From: a marine group bacterium Sva0996 bin134
GTDB lineage: Bacteria; Actinomycetota; Acidimicrobiia; Acidimicrobiales; Bin134
NCBI GenBank assembly: GCA_002239105.1
Contig: MPNQ01000014.1
Location: forward strand, 1 to 64,000
Direction: 5' to 3'
DNA length: 64,000 nucleotides
The position numbers and the translations under genes are program-made. Shown one piece after another: positions 6,821-25,300 of the stretch (position 1 is the stretch's first letter; every line of letters begins with the position of its first letter). The notes under the pieces are model-generated. The model worked only from the letters and a program-made list of their open reading frames with translations. It was not told the origin of the DNA and ran no database searches.

Positions 6821-7402
6821 ATGGAAAATCCTCGCCCTGAAAAAGTGGCCGTCGTAGACGAGGTGCGTGAGCGCATCTCGTCGTCCGAGGCAGTGGTAAT
6901 CACCGACTACCGCGGCCTCGACGTGCCCGCCTTGGCCGACCTCCGCCGCCAACTGCGCGACGCCGGCGGGGAGTACAAGGTGTACAAGAACACCCTGACC
7001 CGCTTCGCAGCCCGCGAGCTGAAGCTGGACCTAGACGAGGTTCTAGTGGGTCCAACCGCTTTGGCCTTCACCGGCACGAGAGACGACGGGTCAACCGGCG
7101 ACGCGGTCTCGTTGGCCAAGGCCCTTTGCCAGTACGCCGATGGCTCCGACTTCCTGTCGATCAAGGCAGGGGTGCTCGACGGTCAGGTGCTCTCGGCCGA
7201 CGAGGTGAATGCCTTGTCCAAGCTCGGGACCCGATCCGAGCTGCTGGCCGAGATTCTCGGGCTTATAGAAGCCCCATTGGCCGAGATGGCCGCGCTGCTG
7301 GAGGCACCGCTGGTCGAGATGGCCGGGCTTCTCGATGCCCCGCTGGTCGAGACGGCCGGACTACTGGAGTCGCTCACCGAAAAGGGCGGAGCGGCCGCAT
7401 GA
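6821..7402 (+). CDS. rplJ: 50S ribosomal protein L10
   Basis: A 193-residue L10, the base of the L7/L12 stalk. The N-terminal rRNA/L11-binding domain includes AVVITDYRGLDVPALADLRRQLR and EYKVYKNTLTRFAARE. The C-terminus carries about three tandem copies of a 13-residue unit of the form APL(A/V)E(M/T)A(A/G)LL(E/D), each a likely docking helix for an L12 dimer. The ATG at 6821 is chosen because it starts the conserved domain; an upstream ATG at 6740 lies within the regulatory leader. It is followed by rplL. Confidence 0.96.
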   Translation: MENPRPEKVAVVDEVRERISSSEAVVITDYRGLDVPALADLRRQLRDAGGEYKVYKNTLTRFAARELKLDLDEVLVGPTALAFTGTRDDGSTGDAVSLAKALCQYADGSDFLSIKAGVLDGQVLSADEVNALSKLGTRSELLAEILGLIEAPLAEMAALLEAPLVEMAGLLDAPLVETAGLLESLTEKGGAAA

Positions 7403-7476
7403 CCTCCGGGTCCCGAGAACGCGCCGACGCGAACAACTAACAATCACAAACCACAGAAAAGGAATGAGGAACAGCC

Positions 7477-7869
7477 ATGTCCAAAGTTGACGAGGTACTG
7501 GACTCCATCGGGTCCATGACCGTGCTCGAGCTGTCCGAGCTCAAAGAGGCATTCAAGGAGCGCTTCAATGTGGAGGCGGCAGCCCCTGCTGCGGCCATGC
7601 CCATGATGATGTCTGCTCCTGGCGCCGACGCCGGCGGCGGCGACGCCGCTGAAGAGCAGAGCGAGTTCGACGTCGTTCTGACCAGCGCGGGCGAAAAGAA
7701 GATCCAGGTCATCAAAGAGGTGCGCACCCTCACCAACCTGGGACTCAAGGATGCCAAGGAGCTGGTGGACAACGCTCCCAAGCCGGTCTTGGAGAAGGCC
7801 TCCAAAGAAGATGCCGAGAAGGCCAAGGAACTCATCGAGGCTGCTGGCGGGGCTGTCGAGCTCAAATAG
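7477..7869 (+). CDS. rplL: 50S ribosomal protein L7/L12
   Basis: A 130-residue acidic stalk protein that recruits translation GTPases. Order: N-terminal dimerisation region (SIGSMTVLELSELKEAFKER), an Ala/Gly/Met hinge, and a C-terminal domain (FDVVLTSAGEKKIQVIKEVR, LGLKDAKELVDNAPKPVLE) that contacts EF-Tu and EF-G. Length and layout are standard. A strong purine-rich ribosome binding site (AGGAATGAGGA) fits its need for several copies per ribosome. Tandem hairpins follow the stop. Confidence 0.98.
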   Translation: MSKVDEVLDSIGSMTVLELSELKEAFKERFNVEAAAPAAAMPMMMSAPGADAGGGDAAEEQSEFDVVLTSAGEKKIQVIKEVRTLTNLGLKDAKELVDNAPKPVLEKASKEDAEKAKELIEAAGGAVELK

Positions 7870-7891
7870 CTCTCCACCAGCAAAATCCAGC

Positions 7892-7943
7892 CGGGCATGG
7901 CTTGTAAACCATGCCCGCACCGCGTATCATCCCTGGATACGCG
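7892..7943 (+). promoter_or_regulatory. Tandem hairpins and embedded promoter between rplL and rpoB
   Basis: The first hairpin pairs CGGGCATGG (7892-7900) with CCATGCCCG (7909-7917); the second pairs CGCGTATC (7921-7928) with GATACGCG (7936-7943). Neither has a following T-run. A good promoter overlaps them: TTGTAA (7902-7907, in the first loop), 17-nt spacer, TATCAT (7925-7930, in the second stem), start near 7937. In other bacteria the rplL-rpoB gap holds an attenuator and an RNase III site that lower rpoBC relative to rplJL, and a similar role is inferred here. Confidence 0.55.
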
Positions 7944-8078
7944 CTCGCTTGTCTCCCCGGCCTCGCCTTTTTCCCTTGTCGCGGCCGCGTTTACGGGATT
8001 CCGCCCTCCGGTAAACGTTCAGGGATTTGAGCAGCTTACCGGCGTTGCCCGTCCATCACATCACTTCAGGAGCTTACC

Positions 8079-15632
<7,554 letters not shown>

Positions 15633-15698
15633 ACTTAGATTTGGACCGCGGCTATCGCTGCGCCCTCAATCTCGTTTCAATCGGCTCTAGGAAGTGCT

Positions 15699-16070
15699 GT
15701 GCCCACGATTCAGCAACTGGTGCGCAAGGGTCGCCAGTCAAAATTCCGCAAGGAAAAGACGCCCGCTCTCAAAGGCGCGCCCCAGCGCCGAGGGGTATGC
15801 ACCCGGGTTTACACCACTACCCCCAAGAAGCCGAACTCCGCGCTGCGCAGGGTGGCCCGCGTCCGCTTGACCAGCGGAATGGAGATCACCGCTTATATCC
15901 CCGGCGAAGGGCACAACCTCCAAGAGCACTCCATCGTGCTGGTTCGCGGCGGGCGTGTTCGCGATCTGCCGGGTGTGCGCTACAAGGTCATCCGGGGCAC
16001 CCTCGACACATCGGGCGTTACCGACCGCCGCCAAGCTCGCAGCCGCTACGGCGCCAAGAAGGAGAGCTAG
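15699..16070 (+). CDS. rpsL: 30S ribosomal protein S12, with Arg at position 88
   Basis: A 123-residue S12 of the decoding centre. The conserved PKKPNSALR (Lys43 retained) and [13 protein letters not shown] segments are present; in the second, residue 88 is Arg (codon CGC 15960-15962) where E. coli and M. tuberculosis have Lys. K88R is a known streptomycin-resistance substitution in mycobacteria. It starts with GTG, preceded by TAGGAAG. It opens the str group rpsL-rpsG-fusA-tuf, 66 nt after rpoC. Confidence 0.98.
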   Translation: MPTIQQLVRKGRQSKFRKEKTPALKGAPQRRGVCTRVYTTTPKKPNSALRRVARVRLTSGMEITAYIPGEGHNLQEHSIVLVRGGRVRDLPGVRYKVIRGTLDTSGVTDRRQARSRYGAKKES

Positions 16071-16072
16071 GA

Positions 16073-16543
16073 ATGCCTCGCAAAGGCCCGGCAGGGCGAC
16101 GCGACCTCCCCAACGACCCGGTCTACGACTCTTTGCTGGTCACTCAATTTGTGAACAAGATCTTGCAACGGGGCAAGCGCTCCACTGCCGAGCGGATCGT
16201 GTACGGCGCGCTCGACATCGTGGAGCAGAAGACCAGCGCCGAGCCGCTGGGCACCCTGAAGCGGGCCGTGGACAACGTGCGCCCCCAACTCGAGGTCCGC
16301 AGCCGACGGGTCGGTGGAGCCACCTATCAGGTCCCTGTAGACGTACGCCCTCGACGGGCGAACACCCTGGCCATCCGCTGGATCGTCAATCACTCCCGAG
16401 AGCGGCGTGAGCGCACGATGATCGACAGGCTGGCCAATGAAATCCTGGACGCCTCCAATGGCCTGGGTGCGTCGGTGAAACGGCGCGACGACTTGCACAA
16501 GATGGCAGAGTCGAACCGGGCCTTCGCCCACTACCGCTGGTAA
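16073..16543 (+). CDS. rpsG: 30S ribosomal protein S7
   Basis: A 156-residue S7, the primary binder that organises the 3' domain of 16S rRNA and contacts E-site tRNA. It starts [20 protein letters not shown] and contains [14 protein letters not shown], the beta-hairpin [18 protein letters not shown] and the end NRAFAHYRW. The ATG at 16073 follows the rpsL stop by 2 nt. S7 is the autoregulator of the str operon in E. coli; the rpsL-rpsG gap here is too short for the same site. Confidence 0.98.
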   Translation: MPRKGPAGRRDLPNDPVYDSLLVTQFVNKILQRGKRSTAERIVYGALDIVEQKTSAEPLGTLKRAVDNVRPQLEVRSRRVGGATYQVPVDVRPRRANTLAIRWIVNHSRERRERTMIDRLANEILDASNGLGASVKRRDDLHKMAESNRAFAHYRW

Positions 16544-16567
16544 GCGGTCTTACCCCCCCAGAGCGCC

Positions 16568-18646
16568 ATGTCTCGTCACCCGTTGGAAAAGACTCGCAAC
16601 ATTGGCATCATGGCCCACATTGACGCGGGCAAGACCACTTGCACCGAACGCATCCTCTACTACACCGGCAAGGCCTACAAGCTCGGGGAAGTCCACGACG
16701 GCGCCGCCACCATGGACTGGATGGAGCAGGAGCAGGAACGGGGAATCACCATCACCTCGGCCGCCACCACCGCCGAGTGGGCCGGGCACCGCATCAACAT
16801 CATCGACACTCCCGGCCACGTGGACTTCACCATGGAGGTGGAGCGCTCTTTACGGGTGCTTGACGGCGCGGTCGCCCTTTTCGACGGCGTCGCCGGTGTG
16901 GAGCCCCAGTCGGAGACGGTTTGGCGCCAAGCCAACAAGTACGGCGTCCCCCGAATCTGCTTCATCAACAAGCTCGACCGCACCGGGGCCAATTTCGAGC
17001 GCGCCGTGCTCACCATTACCGAGCGCCTGCGGGCCAACACCGCGGTGGTGCAGTTGCCCATTGGGATCGAAGCCGACCTCCAAGGCGTGGTCGACCTAGT
17101 GGAAATGCAGGGCTTGGTCTGGCGGGGCGATGACTTGGGCGCCACCTGGGACGTCACCGAGATTCCCGACGACCTCAAAGACAAGGCCGAAGAAGCCCGT
17201 CTTGAGCTCATCGATCTGCTCACCCAGTTCGATGAGACCCTGCTGGAGAAGTACATAGAAGACGAGGAGTCCATCACTCCCGCCGATCTGCGGGCCTCGC
17301 TGCGAGCCTGCACCCTGTCGCAGGACATCGTGCCCGTTCTGTGCGGTTCGGCGTTCAAGAACAAGGGCGTGCAGCCCCTGTTGGACGCAATCATCGAATA
17401 CCTCCCCTCCCCGCTGGACGTACCCGCAGTCAAGGGCGTCCACAAGGGGGAGGAGTGCGAGCGGCCCACCGACGACGACTCCCCGTTCAGCGCTTTGGCG
17501 TTCAAGATCATGAGTGATCCCCATGTGGGCAAGCTCACCTATTTCCGGGTGTACAGCGGACAGCTTCAAAAGGGCAGCCAGGTGGTGAACCCCCGTACCG
17601 GCCGCAAAGAGCGGGTCGGTCGCATCCTTGAGATGCACGCCAATGACCGGGAAGACCTCGATGTTGTCCGAGCCGGAGACATCGTGGCTGGCATCGGCCT
17701 CAAAAACGTGCGCACCGGCGACACCCTGGCCCATCCCAACCACCCCATCGAGTTGGAGCAGATGGAGTTTCCCGACCCGGTCATCCAGGTGGCGGTGGAG
17801 CCCCGGACCAAAGCCGACCAGGACAAGCTGGGCCGAGCCATGTCGGCCTTGGCCGAAGAGGATCCCACGTTCCAAGTCCGTACCGATGAGGAGACTGCGC
17901 AGACCCTCATCGCTGGCATGGGCGAGTTGCACCTAGAGGTGCTGGTGGAGCGGATGTTGCGGGAGTTCAGCGTGGATGCCTCGGTGGGCAAGCCCCAAGT
18001 GGCCTACCGGGAGACCATCTCCGCCCCGGTTGCCAAATACACCCACACCCATAAGAAGCAGACCGGCGGCTCCGGCCAATTTGCCGAGATCACTTTCGAC
18101 ATGGAGCCCAACACCCCCGGCAAGGGCTACGAGTTCGCCAGCGAGGTATCCGGCGGGCGCATTCCCCGGGAGTACATCCCCGCAGTGGACAGCGGCATGC
18201 AAGACGCCATGACCACTGGCCCTCTAGCTGGCTTCCCGGTCGTTGATATCAAGGTGACTCTCACCGACGGCAAACACCACGATGTGGACTCTTCGGACAT
18301 GGCCTTCAAGATCGCGGCCACGGCCGCTTTCCGCGACGCCGCCCGCCGGGCCAAGCCCATCCTTCTGGAGCCGATCATGGCCGTCGATGTCGTGACGCCC
18401 GAGGAGTACATGGGCGACGTCATCGGCGATCTGAACGGTCGCCGGGGCAAGATCGACAGCATGGAGCAGCGGGGCCGCGAACAAATTGTCAAGGCCCATG
18501 TGCCACTTTCGGAAATGTTCGGGTACGCTACCGAACTCCGCTCGCGGACACAGGGCCGCGCAACGCACACCATGCAGTTCGACACCTACCGGCAGGCTCC
18601 TGCCAAGGTGCAAGAAGAGATCGTCGCCCGGATCAGGGGCGAATAA
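16568..18646 (+). CDS. fusA: Elongation factor G
   Basis: A 692-residue translocase GTPase. The G domain has AHIDAGKTT (P-loop), [11 protein letters not shown] (switch I), DTPGHVDFT (G3) and [10 protein letters not shown] (G4). Domain IV has GGSGQFAEI and [16 protein letters not shown] at its tip, and the C-terminus is typical of domain V. Length is standard for bacterial EF-G1. It lies 24 nt after rpsG and 37 nt before tuf. Confidence 0.98.
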   Translation: MSRHPLEKTRNIGIMAHIDAGKTTCTERILYYTGKAYKLGEVHDGAATMDWMEQEQERGITITSAATTAEWAGHRINIIDTPGHVDFTMEVERSLRVLDGAVALFDGVAGVEPQSETVWRQANKYGVPRICFINKLDRTGANFERAVLTITERLRANTAVVQLPIGIEADLQGVVDLVEMQGLVWRGDDLGATWDVTEIPDDLKDKAEEARLELIDLLTQFDETLLEKYIEDEESITPADLRASLRACTLSQDIVPVLCGSAFKNKGVQPLLDAIIEYLPSPLDVPAVKGVHKGEECERPTDDDSPFSALAFKIMSDPHVGKLTYFRVYSGQLQKGSQVVNPRTGRKERVGRILEMHANDREDLDVVRAGDIVAGIGLKNVRTGDTLAHPNHPIELEQMEFPDPVIQVAVEPRTKADQDKLGRAMSALAEEDPTFQVRTDEETAQTLIAGMGELHLEVLVERMLREFSVDASVGKPQVAYRETISAPVAKYTHTHKKQTGGSGQFAEITFDMEPNTPGKGYEFASEVSGGRIPREYIPAVDSGMQDAMTTGPLAGFPVVDIKVTLTDGKHHDVDSSDMAFKIAATAAFRDAARRAKPILLEPIMAVDVVTPEEYMGDVIGDLNGRRGKIDSMEQRGREQIVKAHVPLSEMFGYATELRSRTQGRATHTMQFDTYRQAPAKVQEEIVARIRGE

Positions 18647-18683
18647 CCAGGGGGAACAAACCCACCCTCGGAGGTTGAGAAAA

Positions 18684-19874
<1,191 letters not shown>

Positions 19875-19879
19875 CTTCC

Positions 19880-20200
19880 ATGGCAGCAGGACAGAAAATC
19901 CGCATTCGGCTGAAGGCCTACGATCACGAGATCATCGACCAATCCACCAAGAAGATCGTGGAGACGGTCAAGCGCACCCAAGCCGACTTGCGGGGGCCCG
20001 TCCCGCTGCCCACCGAGAAGCACCGCTTCACCGTGATCCGGTCACCCCACAAAGACAAGGACAGCCGCGAGCACTTCGAGATACGCATCCACAAGCGCTT
20101 GCTCGACATCGTGGATCCCGGCCCCAAGACCGTGGACTCCCTCCAACGGCTGGACTTGCCTGCGGGGGTCGACATCGAGATCAAGCTCCAGCACGGCTGA
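19880..20200 (+). CDS. rpsJ: 30S ribosomal protein S10
   Basis: A 106-residue S10 that also acts as NusE in antitermination. Conserved stretches: [51 protein letters not shown]. Normally rplC follows immediately and rpsJ names the S10 operon, but here rplC is ~11 kb away at 31164, after an unrelated gene block. The weak ribosome binding site and 5-nt gap suggest translation coupled to tuf. Confidence 0.98.
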   Translation: MAAGQKIRIRLKAYDHEIIDQSTKKIVETVKRTQADLRGPVPLPTEKHRFTVIRSPHKDKDSREHFEIRIHKRLLDIVDPGPKTVDSLQRLDLPAGVDIEIKLQHG

Positions 20201-20238
20201 GCGGCGCGCCACCGCAGCGGACTGAGTCCGGGCTAGCC

Positions 20239-21411
20239 GTGGCTTCCTCCCAGGTAATACTGCTACGGGTTTCCGGACCCGACCGCCCTGGCTTGTTCGC
20301 CGCGCTGCTCGGCGTGTTGACCGCCGGCGGGGCCCACATCCAAGACGTGGAGCAGGTGGTGATCCGCCGCCAGCTCACCTTGGGCATTGTCATGGAGGTT
20401 CCTCCCGGCCAGGACCTGCTCAAAGACCTCCTGCTGTTCGGCTGGGAGCAGCGGGTGGCGGTGGAGTTCGATGTGGTCGACCCCACCCCCTCCGTCCACA
20501 CCGGTGCTCACGCGGTCACCGTGTTGGGCCGGGAGCTGACCCCGTCCATGCTGGCAGCCACCGCTAACGCCATCGCCGACGGAGGGGGGAATATCAATCG
20601 CATTGTGCGCCTCTCCCGCTACCCCATCTACAGCTACGAGCTGCTGGTTGAGGGAGGCGACGCCGATGACATTCGCCACAACCTGCTGTCGGTGGCCAGC
20701 GCCAACCCCGAGTTCGACGTGGCCGTCCAGCGAGAGGGCTTGGCCCGACGGGCCAAGCGGGTCGCCCTGCTGGATGTGGACTCCACCCTCATCCAAGACG
20801 AGATGATCGACCTGCTGGCCGCCGAGGCCGGCTGCGTGGAGGTGTGCCAGAAGCTGACCGATCAGGCCATGCGAGGCGAGATAGATTTCGAAACCTCGCT
20901 GCGAGAACGAGTCCGCCTTTTGGCCGGATTGGACGAGGCCGCCCTGGAGCGGGTGTGGGATCAGGTCACGCTCACCCCGGGAGCTCGGACATTCGTGACC
21001 ACCCTTCAGCGGTTGGGCTATGCCATCGCCATCGTGAGCGGCGGCTTCACCCGGTTCTGCACCCGGCTCAAGCAGAACTTCGACCTCGACTACGCCTTCG
21101 CCAACACCCTGGAAATGGCCGACGGCAAGCTCACCGGCAACCTGGAGGGTGCGATTGTGGACCGCGGCCGCAAGGCCGAGATCCTCCACGAGGTGGCCGC
21201 CGCCGAAGGGGTGACGCCCGAGCAGGTGGTAGCGGTGGGCGACGGCGCCAACGACATCGACATGCTCACCGCCGCTGGACTGGGCATCGCCTTCAACGCC
21301 AAGCCCAAGGTCCGCCAGGCCGTGGAGACCGCGGTGAGCGTCCCCTACCTGGACGCCGTACTGTTCCTGTTGGGCGTGAGCCGCGAAGAAGTCGAAGCCG
21401 AGGGGATCTGA
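20239..21411 (+). CDS. serB: Phosphoserine phosphatase SerB with N-terminal ACT-type regulatory region
   Basis: A 390-residue enzyme for the last step of serine synthesis (O-phosphoserine to serine). Residues ~1-170 are two ACT-like modules (VILLRVSGPDRPGLFAALLG is the first), as in mycobacterial SerB2, where serine binding controls activity. The HAD domain follows: DVDSTLIQDE (nucleophile Asp), IVSGGFTRF (motif II), a lysine region and GDGANDIDML (motif IV). The start is the GTG at 20239 because the ACT fold begins there. It is 38 nt after rpsJ and is the first gene of the block that splits rpsJ from rplC. Confidence 0.93.
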   Translation: MASSQVILLRVSGPDRPGLFAALLGVLTAGGAHIQDVEQVVIRRQLTLGIVMEVPPGQDLLKDLLLFGWEQRVAVEFDVVDPTPSVHTGAHAVTVLGRELTPSMLAATANAIADGGGNINRIVRLSRYPIYSYELLVEGGDADDIRHNLLSVASANPEFDVAVQREGLARRAKRVALLDVDSTLIQDEMIDLLAAEAGCVEVCQKLTDQAMRGEIDFETSLRERVRLLAGLDEAALERVWDQVTLTPGARTFVTTLQRLGYAIAIVSGGFTRFCTRLKQNFDLDYAFANTLEMADGKLTGNLEGAIVDRGRKAEILHEVAAAEGVTPEQVVAVGDGANDIDMLTAAGLGIAFNAKPKVRQAVETAVSVPYLDAVLFLLGVSREEVEAEGI

Positions 21412-21422
21412 TCCCGGCCGCG

Positions 21423-22292
21423 ATGAACTCCGAACCCCCTCCGATCCGCAGCCTGTTGTTCGTCCCGGCCAACCGGGCCGACCGGATGCAAAAGGCGCTG
21501 GCCTCAGAGGCCGACGGGGTGGTGTTCGACCTGGAGAGCGCCATACCCCGCGGGGCAGCTGCCGAGGCCCGGGCCAACGTCCGCCACGCGCTGGAAGGCC
21601 ATACCCCTGACAAGGCCGCGGTGTTCGTGCGAGTTTCAGCAGTGGGAACGGACGATTTCGCCCCTGATGTGGAGGCCTGCCGACACCCATCGCTGACCAC
21701 GCTGATGCTGCCCCAAGTGGTCGGCCCCGACGAGGTGGCCACTGCCGATGCCGCCCTGGCCGGCACCGAGGCCCGGATCATGCCGCTGGTGGAGACCGCC
21801 TCCGCCGTTCGTCTGGCCTACGAGCTGGCCACCGCCTCCGACCGGGTGGCCTACATGGGCGGCGCCACCGGCCGTCACGGCGACTTGGGCCGCTCCGTGG
21901 GCTTCCAGTGGTCACCCGAAGGCACCGAGACCTTGTACCTGCGCCAAAAGGTGCTGATCGACGTGCGATCAGCCAGCGTGCCCAATCCCCTGTCCGGCCT
22001 CTGGGGCACGGTGGACGATCTCGACGGCCTCACCGGTTTCGCCCAGCAAACCCGGCAACTCGGCTACGAGGGGATGATGATCATCCACCCCACCCACATT
22101 CCGATCGTCAACCAGATCTTCTCCCCCACCGCCGAGGAGATCGCCGCCTGGAACCAACTCATCGCCGCCGTCGAAGAGCATGAGGCCCAAGGCGTCGGTG
22201 CTTTCCGCCACCAAGGCCGCCTCATCGACCAAGCCCACCTCCTCACCGCCCAACAAAACCTCAGCCGCGCCACCCGACTGGGGCTCTACTAA
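21423..22292 (+). CDS. HpcH/HpaI aldolase family, citrate lyase beta-like (CitE-like) protein
   Basis: A 289-residue TIM-barrel lyase-like protein. Family marks: RSLLFVPANRADRMQKAL at the N-terminus, DGVVFDLESAIP (metal-binding Glu/Asp strand), IMPLVETASAV, and GMMIIHPTHIPIVNQIF near the end. With no citrate lyase alpha or gamma genes nearby it is probably a stand-alone CitE-like enzyme acting on a CoA thioester such as malyl- or citramalyl-CoA; the substrate cannot be read from sequence. It lies 11 nt after serB and likely shares its transcript. The next gene converges 12 nt away. Confidence 0.82.
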   Translation: MNSEPPPIRSLLFVPANRADRMQKALASEADGVVFDLESAIPRGAAAEARANVRHALEGHTPDKAAVFVRVSAVGTDDFAPDVEACRHPSLTTLMLPQVVGPDEVATADAALAGTEARIMPLVETASAVRLAYELATASDRVAYMGGATGRHGDLGRSVGFQWSPEGTETLYLRQKVLIDVRSASVPNPLSGLWGTVDDLDGLTGFAQQTRQLGYEGMMIIHPTHIPIVNQIFSPTAEEIAAWNQLIAAVEEHEAQGVGAFRHQGRLIDQAHLLTAQQNLSRATRLGLY

Positions 22293-22304
22293 CTCAAATC
22301 CCAG

Positions 22305-25300
22305 CTACTGCATCGCCCCAATGTGATCGGAAGGTGTTGAGTCTTGATCGCTAGCTTGGTTTGACTGCCCCGAATTCGGGACTCTTAGCAGGCCGTGTCG
22401 ACGAAGCGTTTCTCGGAGTTGCAGAACGGCATCATTTGAGCCGTTTGTGGGCTGGTACTGCTCCAGCCATCTCGGGGCTTTTTGTGCGATGGTCATCCGG
22501 TCCCATGTGGCTCTGTTGAGACGCCCGCCATTGTCATCGATGTCACCTGTTGAAAGAGCGTGGGCAGGGTTGCATTGGACTTCGATCAGGCTTGTGAGGA
22601 TGCGAATGCTGTCTTCTTTTGGTTCGTTGTTGAACACTCTGCGGATTATCAGCTCGGACATGTCAATCTCACCGCCGGTGGCTTCCATTGCTTTGAGGGT
22701 GAGGGCGACCCATTCGTCGTGGGGCATGGTGTCCGTGCGGACCAGCCAGCCGAGTGCCCGTGTGTGCCGGTTCCCTTCCAGTAGCAACTCAAAGAATCGG
22801 TCTGCTCTCTCTTTCATGGTGTCCTCACCCGTGCTGGAGTAGTCAAGCAGCCAGGCGAGGACTTCGCAGGCAGCAGGCACTCGGTTGCCGAGTTGCTCGA
22901 TGACAGATTCGGGCTCGTACCCTTCGGTGCTGTTGAGCATGGCGATCAGAATCCAGTTGAGTGCACGGTCAACGCCGCGGTGGGCAGCGTCGTAAACTCC
23001 TCTGCGGTAGTTGGTGCAGATCCATTCGTAAGGCCATTCAAACCTCAGCACTTGGTCTAGGGCTATCCTGCCCAGAACGTCATTGTCGAACAGATCATCC
23101 TTGTTCTCCTCCAGCCAATCGGGGAGGGCGTGAAGGAGAAACTCGACGCGGGCCGCGATGATGGCTCGGTATTTGGCTCCCTCTTCCCCAGGTATGGCCA
23201 AGCACCATTTGACCAGAGCAGGGGCCTGCGATCTCACCTGAGAGCTTGTTCTGTGTTCGTGGACTGCGAGCAGCAATGCAGTGTCTAGCGCCTGGGTGTT
23301 TTGCTGGTTGATTGCCAGGTGGTGTAGGTCTTCTTCACGTTTGTGTTGGTCGTCAGAGTGCAGCATCACAGCCAGGGGCGAGATTTCCATGTCGTCTGCG
23401 CTCATCTGACTCAGTGGGAACGCCTTGGCCTCGCGTTCCAGCAGATCCCACACCTCCTGGTAGCGGCCTGCGAGGCCGATTTTGGTTACAAGAAGCCGCC
23501 TGACCAGCCAGATAGCGGCTCTGTGAGCCTCATCCCAATCGCTGGCACAGAGATTTGAGTGGGGGCTCTCGCCGCCTAGATCTTCGACGGGCCGCGGCTC
23601 TCCCAAGACCCAGACGATCGTGTCTACCAGGCTGTCGATGTCCGTGCTGCCCATCTGTTCGGATTCAAGGGCGCTGAGTGCCGTCAGGTAGTGGGATATG
23701 TAGGTGGGGTGGCGGAGAAGCTCCGCTATGTGGGTCGGATTGTCTCCCCAGCCGGATGGGTTCGCTTCGACCAGCTCTTGGAGCACTCTGCCGAGTATCA
23801 GTGTTTCGCAGGTCCATTCATCCCGTGCCACTGGGCATGAGGCGATCTCCCGTGCCGCGTCAGCCGGCGCCATGCAGCCCAATTCGTCGGCATCGAATCT
23901 GGGTTGCAGCGGCCCGCTTCGAATGGGTACCTCCGGCCTAAGCGATTTGTTTGCTATCTCGTCGAAATCGGCACGCCCCCTGGGTGACTGCTCCGCTGCA
24001 AGGAGTTTGTATGCGTTAGAGCCGGTCCAATTTGAAGCTGCGTCTTCTGGGAGGAGCGGCACCCACTGGTAAGGATACAACCAGCCGTACTCTGCCCATA
24101 TGCTGTCCGAGCCAATTGCCTCCTCAACCTCGGAGAGAATTGGCGGCTCTCCCAGAGCTGCCTGCCACCGGCCCACACAGCCGACGACATCCTCGTCCCC
24201 GCTTTTGCTCGAAGACACAACTCGATCGATGAGAGCGATGTCATCACAATTGGGCAAACGCGAGGCAATGGCCGACTCGATTGCCCGGACCATGTCCTCA
24301 GGATCGGCGTCGTCTGCCACTGACAAGGCCCACACTCCCAACCGGTGGCCGAGCGGCTCTGGCACTCGGGCAGCCAACTCCAGCAGGGTTGAGGCGGGCA
24401 GCCCTCCAATGGCCGATTGGAATATGCGGACCAAGCAAGTGCTGATCGCGCTCACCGCCTTCACCCCGAAATCGTCGAGGTCGCGCTCCCCGAGCCTGCT
24501 GACCGGCGCGTCGCAAGAGTAGCCGAGAGGGAACATCCACCGATTTGACGACATCTCCACAGACTCGTCCCCAAGCACTTCGGCCACCATGCGGTCTAAG
24601 GCTGAAGGTCTCCAGTGGCGGCGAGCTATTTCCAACTTGTAGGCCAGCATCTCTAGCCGGCCTGCGGCGTTGTCAGGGGTGGCACCGCCAGAAAGCATCC
24701 CGAGCAGGGCCATGTAGTAGTTGTCCTCTCGCCCGCCGTGGAGCGCCGGATTGGAATCCTCTCGACCTTGCAGAAGAGTGCTCAAGAATACGTCGGCGGC
24801 ATCTTTCACCAGAATGCTTGACGGATCAACGCCGTCTCTGAGCGCATCGAGAACTCCGAACAAGAGCATCCACCCATCGGGATGACGTCGGACTATGTCC
24901 AAAGATTCGGCAATAGCAGGCGGCTCCATGTCCAAGAGTGCAGAAGCGAGACTGACACAAACTGCTGTGTCTCCCTTGTGCCGCTCGAAGATCTCCATGA
25001 CCCACTTGACCGCTTCCGCGCGGTAGTCCTTCGACAGCCGGACCACCGCCTCCCACGCGATCCACCGGCCGCCCGATTGGTCAAGAGGGTCAAGGGGACG
25101 AGCACCCTGATTCAACCTCTGAAGCCAAACCGGTGTCGGCACCAGCTCTAGGAAAGCCTCCAGGTCTCTCGCAGAGGCGAGAAGTTCGTTGACTTCTCTG
25201 ACCACTTCATCGGAAGGATCTGCCTGTCGGGCCAAAGCCGACAACCGGGCACCGGGAAGGTCCGGTGGCCGAAACACTGTCCATAGCGCATCTTCGACTT

